Shown one piece after another: positions 33,442 to 42,432 of a stretch of 64,000 nucleotides of DNA. The notes beneath the pieces are model-generated. The model made no database searches. It saw nothing but the letters and a program-made list of their open reading frames with translations, and was not told the DNA's origin. The position numbers and the translations under genes were made by a program. The first letter of the stretch is position 1. The number at the start of each line of letters is the position of its first letter. The DNA comes from UBA8389 sp942493385 (GTDB lineage Bacteria > Bacteroidota > Bacteroidia > Bacteroidales > UBA1402): positions 3,348,001 through 3,412,000 of the forward strand of contig OW818699.1 in NCBI GenBank assembly GCA_942493385.1, written 5' to 3'.

Positions 33442-36324
33442 ATGAAAAGAGTCCTCCTTTATTTCTTTCTGATTATTTGGCAGGCGTCTGTTCTTGCAAA
33501 TCATCCCATGGTTCGCAATTTCACGCGAGACAATTATAAATCAGGAACCCAAAACTGGGCCATCGCACAGAACAGTTCCAACGTGATGTACTTTGCCAAC
33601 AACTTCGGACTACTGGAGTTTGACGGCAAGAATTGGATCACCTACCCCATTGTAAACGGTACCAATGTACGTTCCGTACTGTCTACGAAAGACGGGCGTT
33701 TCTATGCATCCTCCTTCAATGAATTCGGATATTTCGAGAAGGAACGGAACGGTCAGTTCAGATATTATTCGCTGATAAACAACTCCATCGTCAATCCCAT
33801 CAACTCGAATGAACTCTACAACATCATCGAGGGAAACAAAAGGATCTATTTTCAGTCTGAACGCTGTGTCTATGAGTACAACGGAGACACCATCATACGC
33901 CTGCCTTTTAGCGGTAAGATCACCGCTTCTGCTTTTGTCCACAACATCCTGTTTGTTGCCAGTGAGCAAAATGGCCTATTCATGCTAAATGGAAATCTGT
34001 TTGTACGCATTCCAGGGTCTGAAGCATTGATGCAAAAAAAAATCAGTGCCATCTTATCCTACAAAGACAACAAAGTACTGTTCGTAACGAGTTTCAACGG
34101 AGTTTATGTGTTTGACGGACTAACGGTCGAACCCTATAATACGGGCATTGACGAGTTTCTAAAAACGAGCCAGGTATTTTGTGCCACCACCAATGGCAAA
34201 CAGGTGGTATATGGAACCGTTCAACGCGGTATCGCCATCCAAAACATCGAAGATCGTTCGGTCATTTATGTGAATACCTATTCAGGGCTTCAGAACAATA
34301 CTGTACTGAGTGTTGTCTTTGACAATCTACAGAACTTGTGGCTTGGGCTTGACAAAGGAATCGATTACGTCATGCTGAACAGTCCAGTGCTTAATTTGTT
34401 CGGCAACAACAACCTTTACGGAGCTGGTTACACGTCTTACCTTAAAAACAAAACGCTTTACTTGGGCACCAATCAAGGGCTCTACTACACCTCCTATCCC
34501 CTATCCAACGGCATACTGCCAGTCAATCTCAAATTGATCAAAGGCATGGAAGGCCAAGTCTGGAGTCTGACCGAAATCGACAATACGCTGTTTTGCGGCG
34601 ATGACCAAGGTGCCTTCATCATTCGGCCCAATGGTACCGAACGCATACAGGGACTGCCAGGCACTTGGGCCTTCAAACCCTTGAGAAAACATCCCAATCT
34701 GATTCTCGGCTGTTCCTACCAAGGTTTGTTCCTTTTGAAGAAGTCGGGGTCAACCTGGAAGCTGGACCAATTCATCAAGGGAAAATTCACGGAGTCCAGC
34801 CCCATGTTCGAAGAAGATGCGGACGGTTCGGTCTGGTTCAGCCACTGGCAAAAAGGATTGTTTCACTTATTCTTCAACGCCTCTATGGACAGCATTGTCA
34901 AGGAGGACCTTTACAACGGCTCAAACGGGCTGCCCAGCGACCGAAACAACACCTTGTTCCGGGTAGGTGGCGAAATCGTCTTCTCCTCCAACAGCGGCTT
35001 TTTCACCTTTAATAAGCAAGCTAAAAAAATGGTCGCCAACACAAGGTGGAACAAGTTGTTTGCCTATTCGCCAAGCTGCGTTCGTTTGCACGAAAGCAAG
35101 TCTGGTGATGTCTGGTGCGTTTCCGGTAGCTTCATCGGAATCGCCAAAAAGACAAACAACGGCTACATCATGGATTCGCTCAGCTATCGGATTCTGCAGC
35201 CAAAAATCATCATCGGATTCGAACATTTTAATTTCCTGGACCAAAACAATACCTTGCTGAGTACGGAAGACGGCTTCTGTTGGCTGGACAATCGTCGCAA
35301 AATGACTACCACCAACACGTTCAAAGTATTTGTTCGTAGGGTACAGGTGACCAACAAAGGATTCCTGGAAGAATCCGGCAGCAGGAAATGGCACAAAGGT
35401 AACGGTGACATCTACGCACACAGCCAGAACTCCTTACGTTTCGAGTTTGTGGCACCCGAATACCGGAATGCAGGCCTTGTCAAGTACAGCTATACGCTGG
35501 AGAATTACGATGAAGACTGGTCCAACTACACGGTCGAAAATCTAAAGGAATATACCCATCTACCAAGGGGTCGTTACACTTTTAAAGTTAGGGCCTCGGA
35601 TGAACTGGAATCGAAGATTGCCGAATGTTCCTACGAATTCACCATAGAACCAGCCTGGTACGAGACCAAAATAGCTCTTTTCATTTATTTTCTATTGTTT
35701 TTGGCCGTTTTGGGAGGCATACTTTATCTGATCAATCATCGATACAGAAAAGGCGCGCGGGATATGGAGCTTCAAAAGGAAAAGGAAATGCAGGAACAAA
35801 AGATGCATTTTGATGCCGAAACCACCGAAAAGAAAAATGAAATCAAGGCTCTCAAAAACCAGCAACTGCAATACGAGCTACGCCATAAGTCTCAGGAACT
35901 AGCCAGTTCGACCATCAATCTGATTCGAAAGAACGAGATCTTGCTCGAAATCATTGACAACCTTTCGAAGGTGAGCAGCGACATAAAATCCAAAAACGAC
36001 TCATCTGCGGTATTGACACAACTTCAGAAAATGGAGCGTTCAATCCGTCAGAACATCGAGAATGACGACAACTGGAAACGTTTTGAAGAAAACTTCGATT
36101 TGGTGTACGAAAACTACTTGAAACGTTTGGGAGATCTGTTCCCCGATTTAAGTGTCAGCGATAAGAAACTCTGCGCTTATCTGAAAATGGACCTCTCCTC
36201 CAAAGACATTGCAGCGCTGTTCAACATTTCCGTTCGAAGCGTTGAGATGAGTCGTTACCGGTTGCGTCAAAAAATGACCTTGGATCGCGATGTAAATCTG
36301 GTTGAGTTCCTGCAAAAGATTTAA
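33442..36324 (+). CDS. SusR-like membrane-spanning transcriptional regulator
   Basis: This 960-residue protein has a signal sequence and a large periplasmic beta-propeller-like sensor (about 20-650). A Y_Y_Y domain follows (about 660-735, with SYTLENYDEDWSNYT and YTFKVRASD), then one transmembrane helix (about 740-763). A coiled coil (about 770-880) precedes a C-terminal LuxR-type helix-turn-helix (about 900-955, SSKDIAALFNISVRSVEMSR). No histidine kinase or receiver domain is present, so it is not a hybrid two-component sensor. It resembles SusR-type one-component regulators that sense oligosaccharides in the periplasm and activate sus-like genes. Divergent transcription from susC supports control of the glucan operon. 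The inducer is unknown but probably a laminari-oligosaccharide. Confidence 0.85.
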   Translation: MKRVLLYFFLIIWQASVLANHPMVRNFTRDNYKSGTQNWAIAQNSSNVMYFANNFGLLEFDGKNWITYPIVNGTNVRSVLSTKDGRFYASSFNEFGYFEKERNGQFRYYSLINNSIVNPINSNELYNIIEGNKRIYFQSERCVYEYNGDTIIRLPFSGKITASAFVHNILFVASEQNGLFMLNGNLFVRIPGSEALMQKKISAILSYKDNKVLFVTSFNGVYVFDGLTVEPYNTGIDEFLKTSQVFCATTNGKQVVYGTVQRGIAIQNIEDRSVIYVNTYSGLQNNTVLSVVFDNLQNLWLGLDKGIDYVMLNSPVLNLFGNNNLYGAGYTSYLKNKTLYLGTNQGLYYTSYPLSNGILPVNLKLIKGMEGQVWSLTEIDNTLFCGDDQGAFIIRPNGTERIQGLPGTWAFKPLRKHPNLILGCSYQGLFLLKKSGSTWKLDQFIKGKFTESSPMFEEDADGSVWFSHWQKGLFHLFFNASMDSIVKEDLYNGSNGLPSDRNNTLFRVGGEIVFSSNSGFFTFNKQAKKMVANTRWNKLFAYSPSCVRLHESKSGDVWCVSGSFIGIAKKTNNGYIMDSLSYRILQPKIIIGFEHFNFLDQNNTLLSTEDGFCWLDNRRKMTTTNTFKVFVRRVQVTNKGFLEESGSRKWHKGNGDIYAHSQNSLRFEFVAPEYRNAGLVKYSYTLENYDEDWSNYTVENLKEYTHLPRGRYTFKVRASDELESKIAECSYEFTIEPAWYETKIALFIYFLLFLAVLGGILYLINHRYRKGARDMELQKEKEMQEQKMHFDAETTEKKNEIKALKNQQLQYELRHKSQELASSTINLIRKNEILLEIIDNLSKVSSDIKSKNDSSAVLTQLQKMERSIRQNIENDDNWKRFEENFDLVYENYLKRLGDLFPDLSVSDKKLCAYLKMDLSSKDIAALFNISVRSVEMSRYRLRQKMTLDRDVNLVEFLQKI

Positions 36325-36340
36325 ATAGCTTTTGTCTGTT

Positions 36341-39073
36341 TTATTTTTTCTGTTCCAACATGATTGTTTTGATTTCATTCTTTAATGGAATTGAATACGA
36401 GCCTCTTTCATTTGTTTTCAATGTACTAGTGTCATATTCTTTAGTAGATTTTTCACTACTGGTGGTCATGATATGGAGGAAAGCTTCGTTTGTAAACGAA
36501 TCGGTCCTTTCAAATTCAATCTTAACAGCTCCAGTTTCCGTATTGTAAGAGACACTTTTAAATTGACCAGCATCCAAGGTTAGCCACAATCCAACCGGTG
36601 AAAGATATACCCGCGATTTAGAAGCCGAAGTTATATCGGTTTTAACCCACTTCCCCTTTTGGGAACAATTCCCACCAAATGCCAACCAACCAAATTCATC
36701 GTGAAGTGTCATGTAGGTGGAAGTATTCAATGCATAACCCAGAAAGCCTGTGCCATAGTCTCCAGAAATCCCATCATTTTTTAGGGTTGATGGAAAGGAG
36801 TGGAACGCACAAGGGGCAAATCCATCCTGAGTAATGGTAGAGATGGAGCCCATCAAACCACCATACCCAACTCGGAGCAAATAAAAATCGGAAGGATTTT
36901 CACGATAGGCATGCAAGACTGGAATCGCATTTAAACCTGAACCATAGTGATGGATCATCCGTTCGAATCGGGTAATTTTACCGCCGAATTTAAAGTCCCA
37001 GTAACGACGGGCATTCCCATTGTAAGCCCAGTGAGGAACAGTTGGCATGTAAGCCAAAACAGCTTGGAGTGTTACAATCGCCTTATCGTCAAGGCCAAAG
37101 AACTTAGCCCACATATACACTTCTTCCTGACCGGTGGAATCCCAAGGCATTTCACTTCCAAAAGGGTACTTCAACCGTTTCCAGACTTCAACACGTGCTC
37201 TCATAGCAGCTTCCAATTCAACAGCTTCTTTGGTGAGCCCTTCGGCCTTAAGATCTTTTAAAATCAGAATGAAAACAGAGCCCTCCATCTGCCCGAACTG
37301 GGCATATTCTGGCGCTAGTTTGATCATAGCCAATGTGGTTTGAAACGAATGTTCAAGATACCACTTCCAGTTTTGTTGCGTAACCAAGCCGTGATAATTG
37401 CGAGCTAGACGGTACATGACCCAATAAGCAGCTGCTACGTGAGGATAATTGTAGGAACGATCAACCAATTCAGCACCTTGTCGGTTCCAAGATGGGAAAC
37501 CACCATACGTACCCCATTTGATGCGATCACTGTAAGTTCCTTTGGGCATGGAATCAGGTTCGTAATAGAACAAGCTTTTCCGAACGCCATACTTCTTAGG
37601 TCCCTCCTTATGCTGCAATTTACCCCAAACCGTTTGGTTGACGAAATCTTCCAACTTGGCAATTTCGTCCTTATTGGGCAGCACCAATTGCTTCATGATG
37701 GCACCCAACCAACTTCCGGCACCCCCTTCATCGCTTAATCCGGCAATCCAGGCACGTTGGTCTTGGGTCACCTGTCGTTTTTCTTCGTAATCGTAAGTTA
37801 TGACTGAAGGTGCTCGTTTAAAAGGATCGTTCTTGTCATTAAACCATTGCTTCGTGGTCAAGAAGTTGCCGTATGAAGTAATGACCTCTTTTTCGGGTGC
37901 AATGATTTTATAGTGGATGGTTTGGCTCAAACCACCTTCGTAATTGACCGTTAACCTGCTCCTGCCCCATTTCTTCCCTTGTACTTCGTACGCAGCCCAT
38001 CCATGTTTCGTGGTAGCCGAAGCCGTTACTACAAGCGAACCTTTTGGCTCAATGGTCATCGATTTGACGGCTTTGTCATAGCGTAAAAACAACTTGGCTC
38101 GTACATCCATTGGAACCACATAACCTGGAATACCAACAGTTGCCGGACGATTTGCCTTTTCGAGCGTGTTTTCAATATCACGGATGGAATTGGCCAACAA
38201 AAATTTCACACCATAACTTTTCGATTCTCCGGGTTTTAGGATTTCAGAAGTTGGCTTATTCCATTGTTCAACTCCTTCCCATTCAGTTTCAGAATAGGCT
38301 TTGCTATGAACCATCCATTCGTGCAAACCCTCAAATGTATAACCACTTGGAATGGCATCATCGAGCAAAGGACGATAGGCTTCAAAAGGGGTTTTACCAT
38401 AAGGAACCACAACCAGCACTTTCCCATTCCCATGAAGACGAACAACTTGCAAATAACCGGCATCTTTCCCAATGTAGGGGTCAAAAAAAACATTCTGTGC
38501 ATGAGCCTGATCAAGAGACTTATTGTTGAAATTATTATTGAAAACCATGGGTATTCCCAACGCTCCAAGTTCAATGGGCTGATCGGATTTGTTCTTCAGT
38601 TCAAAACGCATCACAAGGTTCTCCCCTTCTGTTTCCCAATAGCGGATTATTTGAACCGGCATTTCGGCAGGTAACGTTTTAGACAAATCCGCTGCCGAAA
38701 TCACGTTCGGAAGATTCGATTGAACAGAATCAACAGCAACCCTGTTTTTAGCAGTTGAAAAAAAGCCCCATTCTCCACCTAGGATCCTGATCCCTAATGT
38801 AATATCTCCAAGGTGATAGTAACCATTTTTATCGAGGTCTTTCAACCGACCGTCTGGGGCAAAATTGAACGAATCCTTATCGTTCGTTTTTAATGCTGAA
38901 ACAAGTTGACTGGTAGTTGATAAGCGGAGTTGAAACAAAGAAGTTTGGTGCTTAATTGTTCCCTTGTCCGCTGCCAATAAGGAGGGTTGGGCATTTTGCT
39001 TAGTCTGTTGACAACCGATCGATGTTGTGAAGGACAACATTAGGAGAAGTACATACCATTTTTTAGTTTTCAT
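36341..39073 (-). CDS. Lipoprotein of DUF5695 type, probable glycoside hydrolase
   Basis: This 910-residue lipoprotein (TTSIGC, Cys21) has an N-terminal beta-rich half (about 35-400). The C-terminal half is helical, resembling an (alpha/alpha)6 toroid, with acidic/aromatic patches FGQMEGSVFILILKDL, FGSEMPWDSTGQEEVYMW and HYGSGLNAIPVLHAY. I recall this pattern from DUF5695 proteins of glycan-degrading bacteria, but the name is from memory of the motif style and is not verified. The two acidic residues of the STGQEEVY segment are candidate catalytic groups. It lies 24 bases after the PD40 gene on the same strand and converges on the SusR-like gene. It could belong to the export operon or have been captured from the glucan locus. 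Confidence 0.6.
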   Translation of the reverse strand: MKTKKWYVLLLMLSFTTSIGCQQTKQNAQPSLLAADKGTIKHQTSLFQLRLSTTSQLVSALKTNDKDSFNFAPDGRLKDLDKNGYYHLGDITLGIRILGGEWGFFSTAKNRVAVDSVQSNLPNVISAADLSKTLPAEMPVQIIRYWETEGENLVMRFELKNKSDQPIELGALGIPMVFNNNFNNKSLDQAHAQNVFFDPYIGKDAGYLQVVRLHGNGKVLVVVPYGKTPFEAYRPLLDDAIPSGYTFEGLHEWMVHSKAYSETEWEGVEQWNKPTSEILKPGESKSYGVKFLLANSIRDIENTLEKANRPATVGIPGYVVPMDVRAKLFLRYDKAVKSMTIEPKGSLVVTASATTKHGWAAYEVQGKKWGRSRLTVNYEGGLSQTIHYKIIAPEKEVITSYGNFLTTKQWFNDKNDPFKRAPSVITYDYEEKRQVTQDQRAWIAGLSDEGGAGSWLGAIMKQLVLPNKDEIAKLEDFVNQTVWGKLQHKEGPKKYGVRKSLFYYEPDSMPKGTYSDRIKWGTYGGFPSWNRQGAELVDRSYNYPHVAAAYWVMYRLARNYHGLVTQQNWKWYLEHSFQTTLAMIKLAPEYAQFGQMEGSVFILILKDLKAEGLTKEAVELEAAMRARVEVWKRLKYPFGSEMPWDSTGQEEVYMWAKFFGLDDKAIVTLQAVLAYMPTVPHWAYNGNARRYWDFKFGGKITRFERMIHHYGSGLNAIPVLHAYRENPSDFYLLRVGYGGLMGSISTITQDGFAPCAFHSFPSTLKNDGISGDYGTGFLGYALNTSTYMTLHDEFGWLAFGGNCSQKGKWVKTDITSASKSRVYLSPVGLWLTLDAGQFKSVSYNTETGAVKIEFERTDSFTNEAFLHIMTTSSEKSTKEYDTSTLKTNERGSYSIPLKNEIKTIMLEQKK

Positions 39074-39097
39074 GTTCGAATTTTCAATTTTTTTATT

Positions 39098-40033
39098 TTA
39101 GAATGTATATTTTTCAAATATTTTGGTACTTACCCATAAAATCCTATTCGGTTTGTCGCATTTCCAATCTTGTCGTCTGATAAAAAACAGATATTTTCCA
39201 TCGGGTGTAACGACGGCATCCGCATCGATTTCAGCGGAATTAATGTTGTCACCCATATTTTGTGGGTTTGTCCAGTTTCCATCTTTAGTGCGGAAACTTA
39301 GATAGGTGTCTACTTTTCCAAAACCGTCATTTCTATTTGAGCCAAATACTAAATAGTTGCCCTTTGGATCAATAAAGGCACAAAACTCATCAGAATCGGT
39401 GTTTATTACTTTGCCTAAATTTTTGATGTCTTGAAACCGACCATTCTTTAGTTTTCCCACATAAATTTCATTATTTAATGGATTGTGTCTCTCTGGTTGT
39501 TTCAATTTTTCCAATCGGGTAAAAAAGACTTCTCCGTTTTTTGAAAAAGTACCCATAAATTCTCTACAGGTATCTTGGCTTAGTTCTTTAACTATTGAAG
39601 GCGTTGTCCAAGTATCGTTTTCCCAAATGCATTTGAAAATATCAAAATCGGTGGATCGTTCAAGCTGGGTGTTCTCTCTGGACGAAAAGTATAATACACT
39701 GTCGTTTAGAAAAGTAGGATTCGAATTAATCCCTTTTTTACAAAATGGAATCGTGTCAAATGGAGTCCATTCACCACTTTTCTTATAAGTATAAATAATG
39801 GTGCTTGTACTCCATTCTGAATCGGTCAAGCCACAAACAATCCCATTTCCAGAAGGAGAAAAAGCGATTGAATTTATAAAATCATACTTCTTTCTGATGG
39901 TTTCTGGAATAATGAATTCCTTTACGATGGTATCCGGGGCCGTTTGACCAAAGTAATCAAAGTTAAAATTGCTGTCCTGTGCCGACAATTTGAGCACTAG
40001 AAAGAGCAGAAAAAAAAGCACTATTTGTTTCAT
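39098..40033 (-). CDS. Secreted PD40/TolB-like beta-propeller protein
   Basis: This 311-residue protein has a signal peptide (LKLSAQ). Several repeats have the PD40 (WD40-like) form: INSIAFSPSGNGIVCG, FCAFIDPKGNYLVFGSNRND and VTPDGKYLFFIRR. These predict a periplasmic or surface beta-propeller. No enzyme motif is visible; such proteins usually bind other proteins or peptides. It is placed 50 bases downstream of the second permease gene and 24 bases before the DUF5695-like gene, so it is probably cotranscribed with the export system. The gene is noticeably more AT-rich than its neighbours by eye. Confidence 0.7.
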   Translation of the reverse strand: MKQIVLFFLLFLVLKLSAQDSNFNFDYFGQTAPDTIVKEFIIPETIRKKYDFINSIAFSPSGNGIVCGLTDSEWSTSTIIYTYKKSGEWTPFDTIPFCKKGINSNPTFLNDSVLYFSSRENTQLERSTDFDIFKCIWENDTWTTPSIVKELSQDTCREFMGTFSKNGEVFFTRLEKLKQPERHNPLNNEIYVGKLKNGRFQDIKNLGKVINTDSDEFCAFIDPKGNYLVFGSNRNDGFGKVDTYLSFRTKDGNWTNPQNMGDNINSAEIDADAVVTPDGKYLFFIRRQDWKCDKPNRILWVSTKIFEKYTF

Positions 40034-40083
40034 GGTTTTCTGAATTTAAGCCCTACCATCATCTAGTTATAGTATTGTTATGC

Positions 40084-42420
40084 TTATTCAGATTTCAATG
40101 CCTCAACCGGATTCCGTGTTGCCGCTCTCCAACTTTGCCAACTGACTGTTATCAGTGCAATAGCCAATGCTAGCAAACCCGCCAAAGCAAAAAGCCACCA
40201 ACTGAGTGCTGTTTTATAGGCAAAACCATCCAACCATTTGTTCATGGTGTAATAGGCTATGGGGGTGGCAATGATGAAAGCAATCAGAATCCACTTGATA
40301 AAATCTTTGTTAAGCAACAACATGATTTCAGCGATTTTGGCACCATTCACTTTACGAATGCCGATTTCCTTCACCCTATGGAGGCTACTCATGAAGATCT
40401 GACCAAGAATACCCATGCAGGTTAGCACAATCGCGATGATGGCAAAAAAAGTGACTGAACGTTCCAGCTGCTCTTCCTTGGCATACATCGCCTGAAAATC
40501 GGCGTCATAGAAGCTAATGATCATAGGTTCATAGGGCTCGAAATTCTTCCAGAGATTCTTCAACTGGTCCAATTGTTGGTCGGTGTTTCCTGCAGCCAGT
40601 TTTACAGAAAGAATGTTCACGTTTGGGTTGTCGGAGCAGAGCAAAGCCAGGGGTTCCACACCATAATAATACGGTTTCACTTTGAAATCCTTAACAATGC
40701 CAACCACTTCAAAACCACTTTCACCACCGTCTAGAAACTTCTTTCCCTCGTACGTGTCCCATTCATATTTTTTGATGGCTTCTTCGTTCATTAGACATGC
40801 GCGATTGATATCACCCTCTTCAAAGGTTCGACCCCTCAGCAATTCAATCCCCATTGTTTTGAGGTATTCCTTATCGACATAGATGCAGTTCAGGGTGAAA
40901 CTGTTTTCACCTGTATTACTCCCTATTCGCATATTAATCATCCCTGGACAACCCAGACTCAACGTACTGCTTTTAACGAAGGAGCGCTTAGCTGTTTCCT
41001 GTTTGAAGGCATCGGAATACTTGAATTGGTAGGGTAAATCGATTCGAAGAAGCGATTCCCTGTCGAACCCCAACTCGGAATGCTTCACAAAATTGATTTG
41101 TTTGAAAATGACCAGGACTACAGCAATTAATGCGATGGATGTAACCAGCTGAAAAAGGAGCATGACTTGTTTTCCAAACTGTCTCTTGTTTCGCTTTCCA
41201 TCAAAACCCGAAAGAAATTCGGTTATTTTAAATCTGGAGAGCACATACATAGGCCCAAGGCTGTTTATCAGAATAATCACCGCTATGATCCCAAGAAAAA
41301 CCGGAGCAAGCACCATCAAGTCCGATGACGTTATATGCAACGGTTTTCCGAACAAGTATTGGGAATATGGTAAAGCCAACATCGTAATCAGAATGGAAAT
41401 CACCAGGGAAATAAGTATCCCCAACGTGACCTCCGTAAAAGAGTAATTCACCAAGTCCCTCCAACCAGCACCATTGGTTTTGTATATCCCGATATCTTTT
41501 AGTTTGGCATATTGCATGGAAATGGAATAGTTTAAGTAGTTGATGCTCGAAAGCACAACAATCAGAACCGCAATTGCCAGAAAAATCATCAGCATCCCAG
41601 GATTTCCTTTGGCGTGTTTGCTTTTCATACTTAAGTTTGTGAGATATAAATCAGCAAGATTCTGAACGCCAACACTATCAACGTCCAATTGGTAGGACCC
41701 AATCGTGCGGTTCATTTTTGCAGTGAATTCATTCATGCTGGTTCCCTCTTTTAGGAGCAGAAAGAGGTTGGTCGGGTTGTAGCGTCTTTCATTGACAATT
41801 GTGCTCGACAAACGGTATTTTTCATTTTCGCTGTTTAAAATTATGTCGGCTTGAAAGGAGGAGTTTGCAGGTAAGTCATTAAAGATACCGGTTACCGTTC
41901 CCGAAAAAAAGTTGTTTATGTTTACTTGTTGCCCCAAAGGGCTTTTAGTGCCAAACAACTTTTTGGCGACCGATTTGGAAAGCACAACCGACTCTTTTCT
42001 GTCGAAGGGTTTGTCCGAAAGGCGCTCCACCATTTCGACCGAGAAGATGGAAAAGAAATTGTTCGTGGTGGTTAATAAATGCTGAATCTGGGTATTGGCG
42101 TGGGTTTGTTCGTTTTTTAAAGTAGTAACCATACCGGTGACATATTCCATGGGACAGGCATCTTTTACTTCGGCAAAATCCTGCACCAGTACGGGGAATA
42201 AATCCCAATTGAGGTTAGCCCTGTTATTTTTCACATCGTACAATCGAAAGATTTTCGTGTAGTTGGCAAAACCTTTGTTCACCGTTTGTTCAGTGTGGTA
42301 ATACAAACCAATGAGTATGCTGGCTGAAAATCCGATGGCAAAGCCGCCGATAATCAGCACAGAATACACCTTGTTCTTTTTCAGGTTCCGTAGGGCAAGT
42401 CGAAGATTGAATCGAAGCAT
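40084..42420 (-). CDS. ABC transporter permease, FtsX/MacB type
   Basis: This 778-residue inner-membrane protein has eight predicted helices: one at the N-terminus, a block of three near 280-400, one near 420-445, and three at the C-terminus. Two large periplasmic MacB-type domains lie between them, so the usual four-helix FtsX unit is duplicated. The conserved FtsX region GIRKVNGAKIAEIMLL follows the sixth helix. It ends WQSWRAATRNPVEALKSE. With the ATPase, adaptor and TolC genes upstream it would form a tripartite exporter of the mechanotransmission type. Cargo (peptide, lipid, antibiotic or lipoprotein) is unknown. It is probably the partner of the 806-residue permease encoded 12 bases upstream. 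Confidence 0.9.
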   Translation of the reverse strand: MLRFNLRLALRNLKKNKVYSVLIIGGFAIGFSASILIGLYYHTEQTVNKGFANYTKIFRLYDVKNNRANLNWDLFPVLVQDFAEVKDACPMEYVTGMVTTLKNEQTHANTQIQHLLTTTNNFFSIFSVEMVERLSDKPFDRKESVVLSKSVAKKLFGTKSPLGQQVNINNFFSGTVTGIFNDLPANSSFQADIILNSENEKYRLSSTIVNERRYNPTNLFLLLKEGTSMNEFTAKMNRTIGSYQLDVDSVGVQNLADLYLTNLSMKSKHAKGNPGMLMIFLAIAVLIVVLSSINYLNYSISMQYAKLKDIGIYKTNGAGWRDLVNYSFTEVTLGILISLVISILITMLALPYSQYLFGKPLHITSSDLMVLAPVFLGIIAVIILINSLGPMYVLSRFKITEFLSGFDGKRNKRQFGKQVMLLFQLVTSIALIAVVLVIFKQINFVKHSELGFDRESLLRIDLPYQFKYSDAFKQETAKRSFVKSSTLSLGCPGMINMRIGSNTGENSFTLNCIYVDKEYLKTMGIELLRGRTFEEGDINRACLMNEEAIKKYEWDTYEGKKFLDGGESGFEVVGIVKDFKVKPYYYGVEPLALLCSDNPNVNILSVKLAAGNTDQQLDQLKNLWKNFEPYEPMIISFYDADFQAMYAKEEQLERSVTFFAIIAIVLTCMGILGQIFMSSLHRVKEIGIRKVNGAKIAEIMLLLNKDFIKWILIAFIIATPIAYYTMNKWLDGFAYKTALSWWLFALAGLLALAIALITVSWQSWRAATRNPVEALKSE
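40102..40138 (-). repeat. 37-bp perfect repeat shared by the two permease genes, copy 1
   Basis: The 37 bases here, coding for the C-terminal WQSWRAATRNPVE segment, are identical to 42451-42487 in the other permease gene. The surrounding sequence is clearly diverged. Perfect DNA identity in otherwise different genes suggests a duplicated pair with recent gene conversion or strong constraint at this end. Confidence 0.8.
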
Positions 42421-42432
42421 GGTTCCTCTTTT

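Noticed and set aside
33442..36324. Hybrid two-component system (HTCS) identity for the regulator
   Set aside because: The cytoplasmic part has only a coiled coil and a LuxR-type helix-turn-helix; there is no H-box, HATPase or receiver domain, so SusR-like is the better call.
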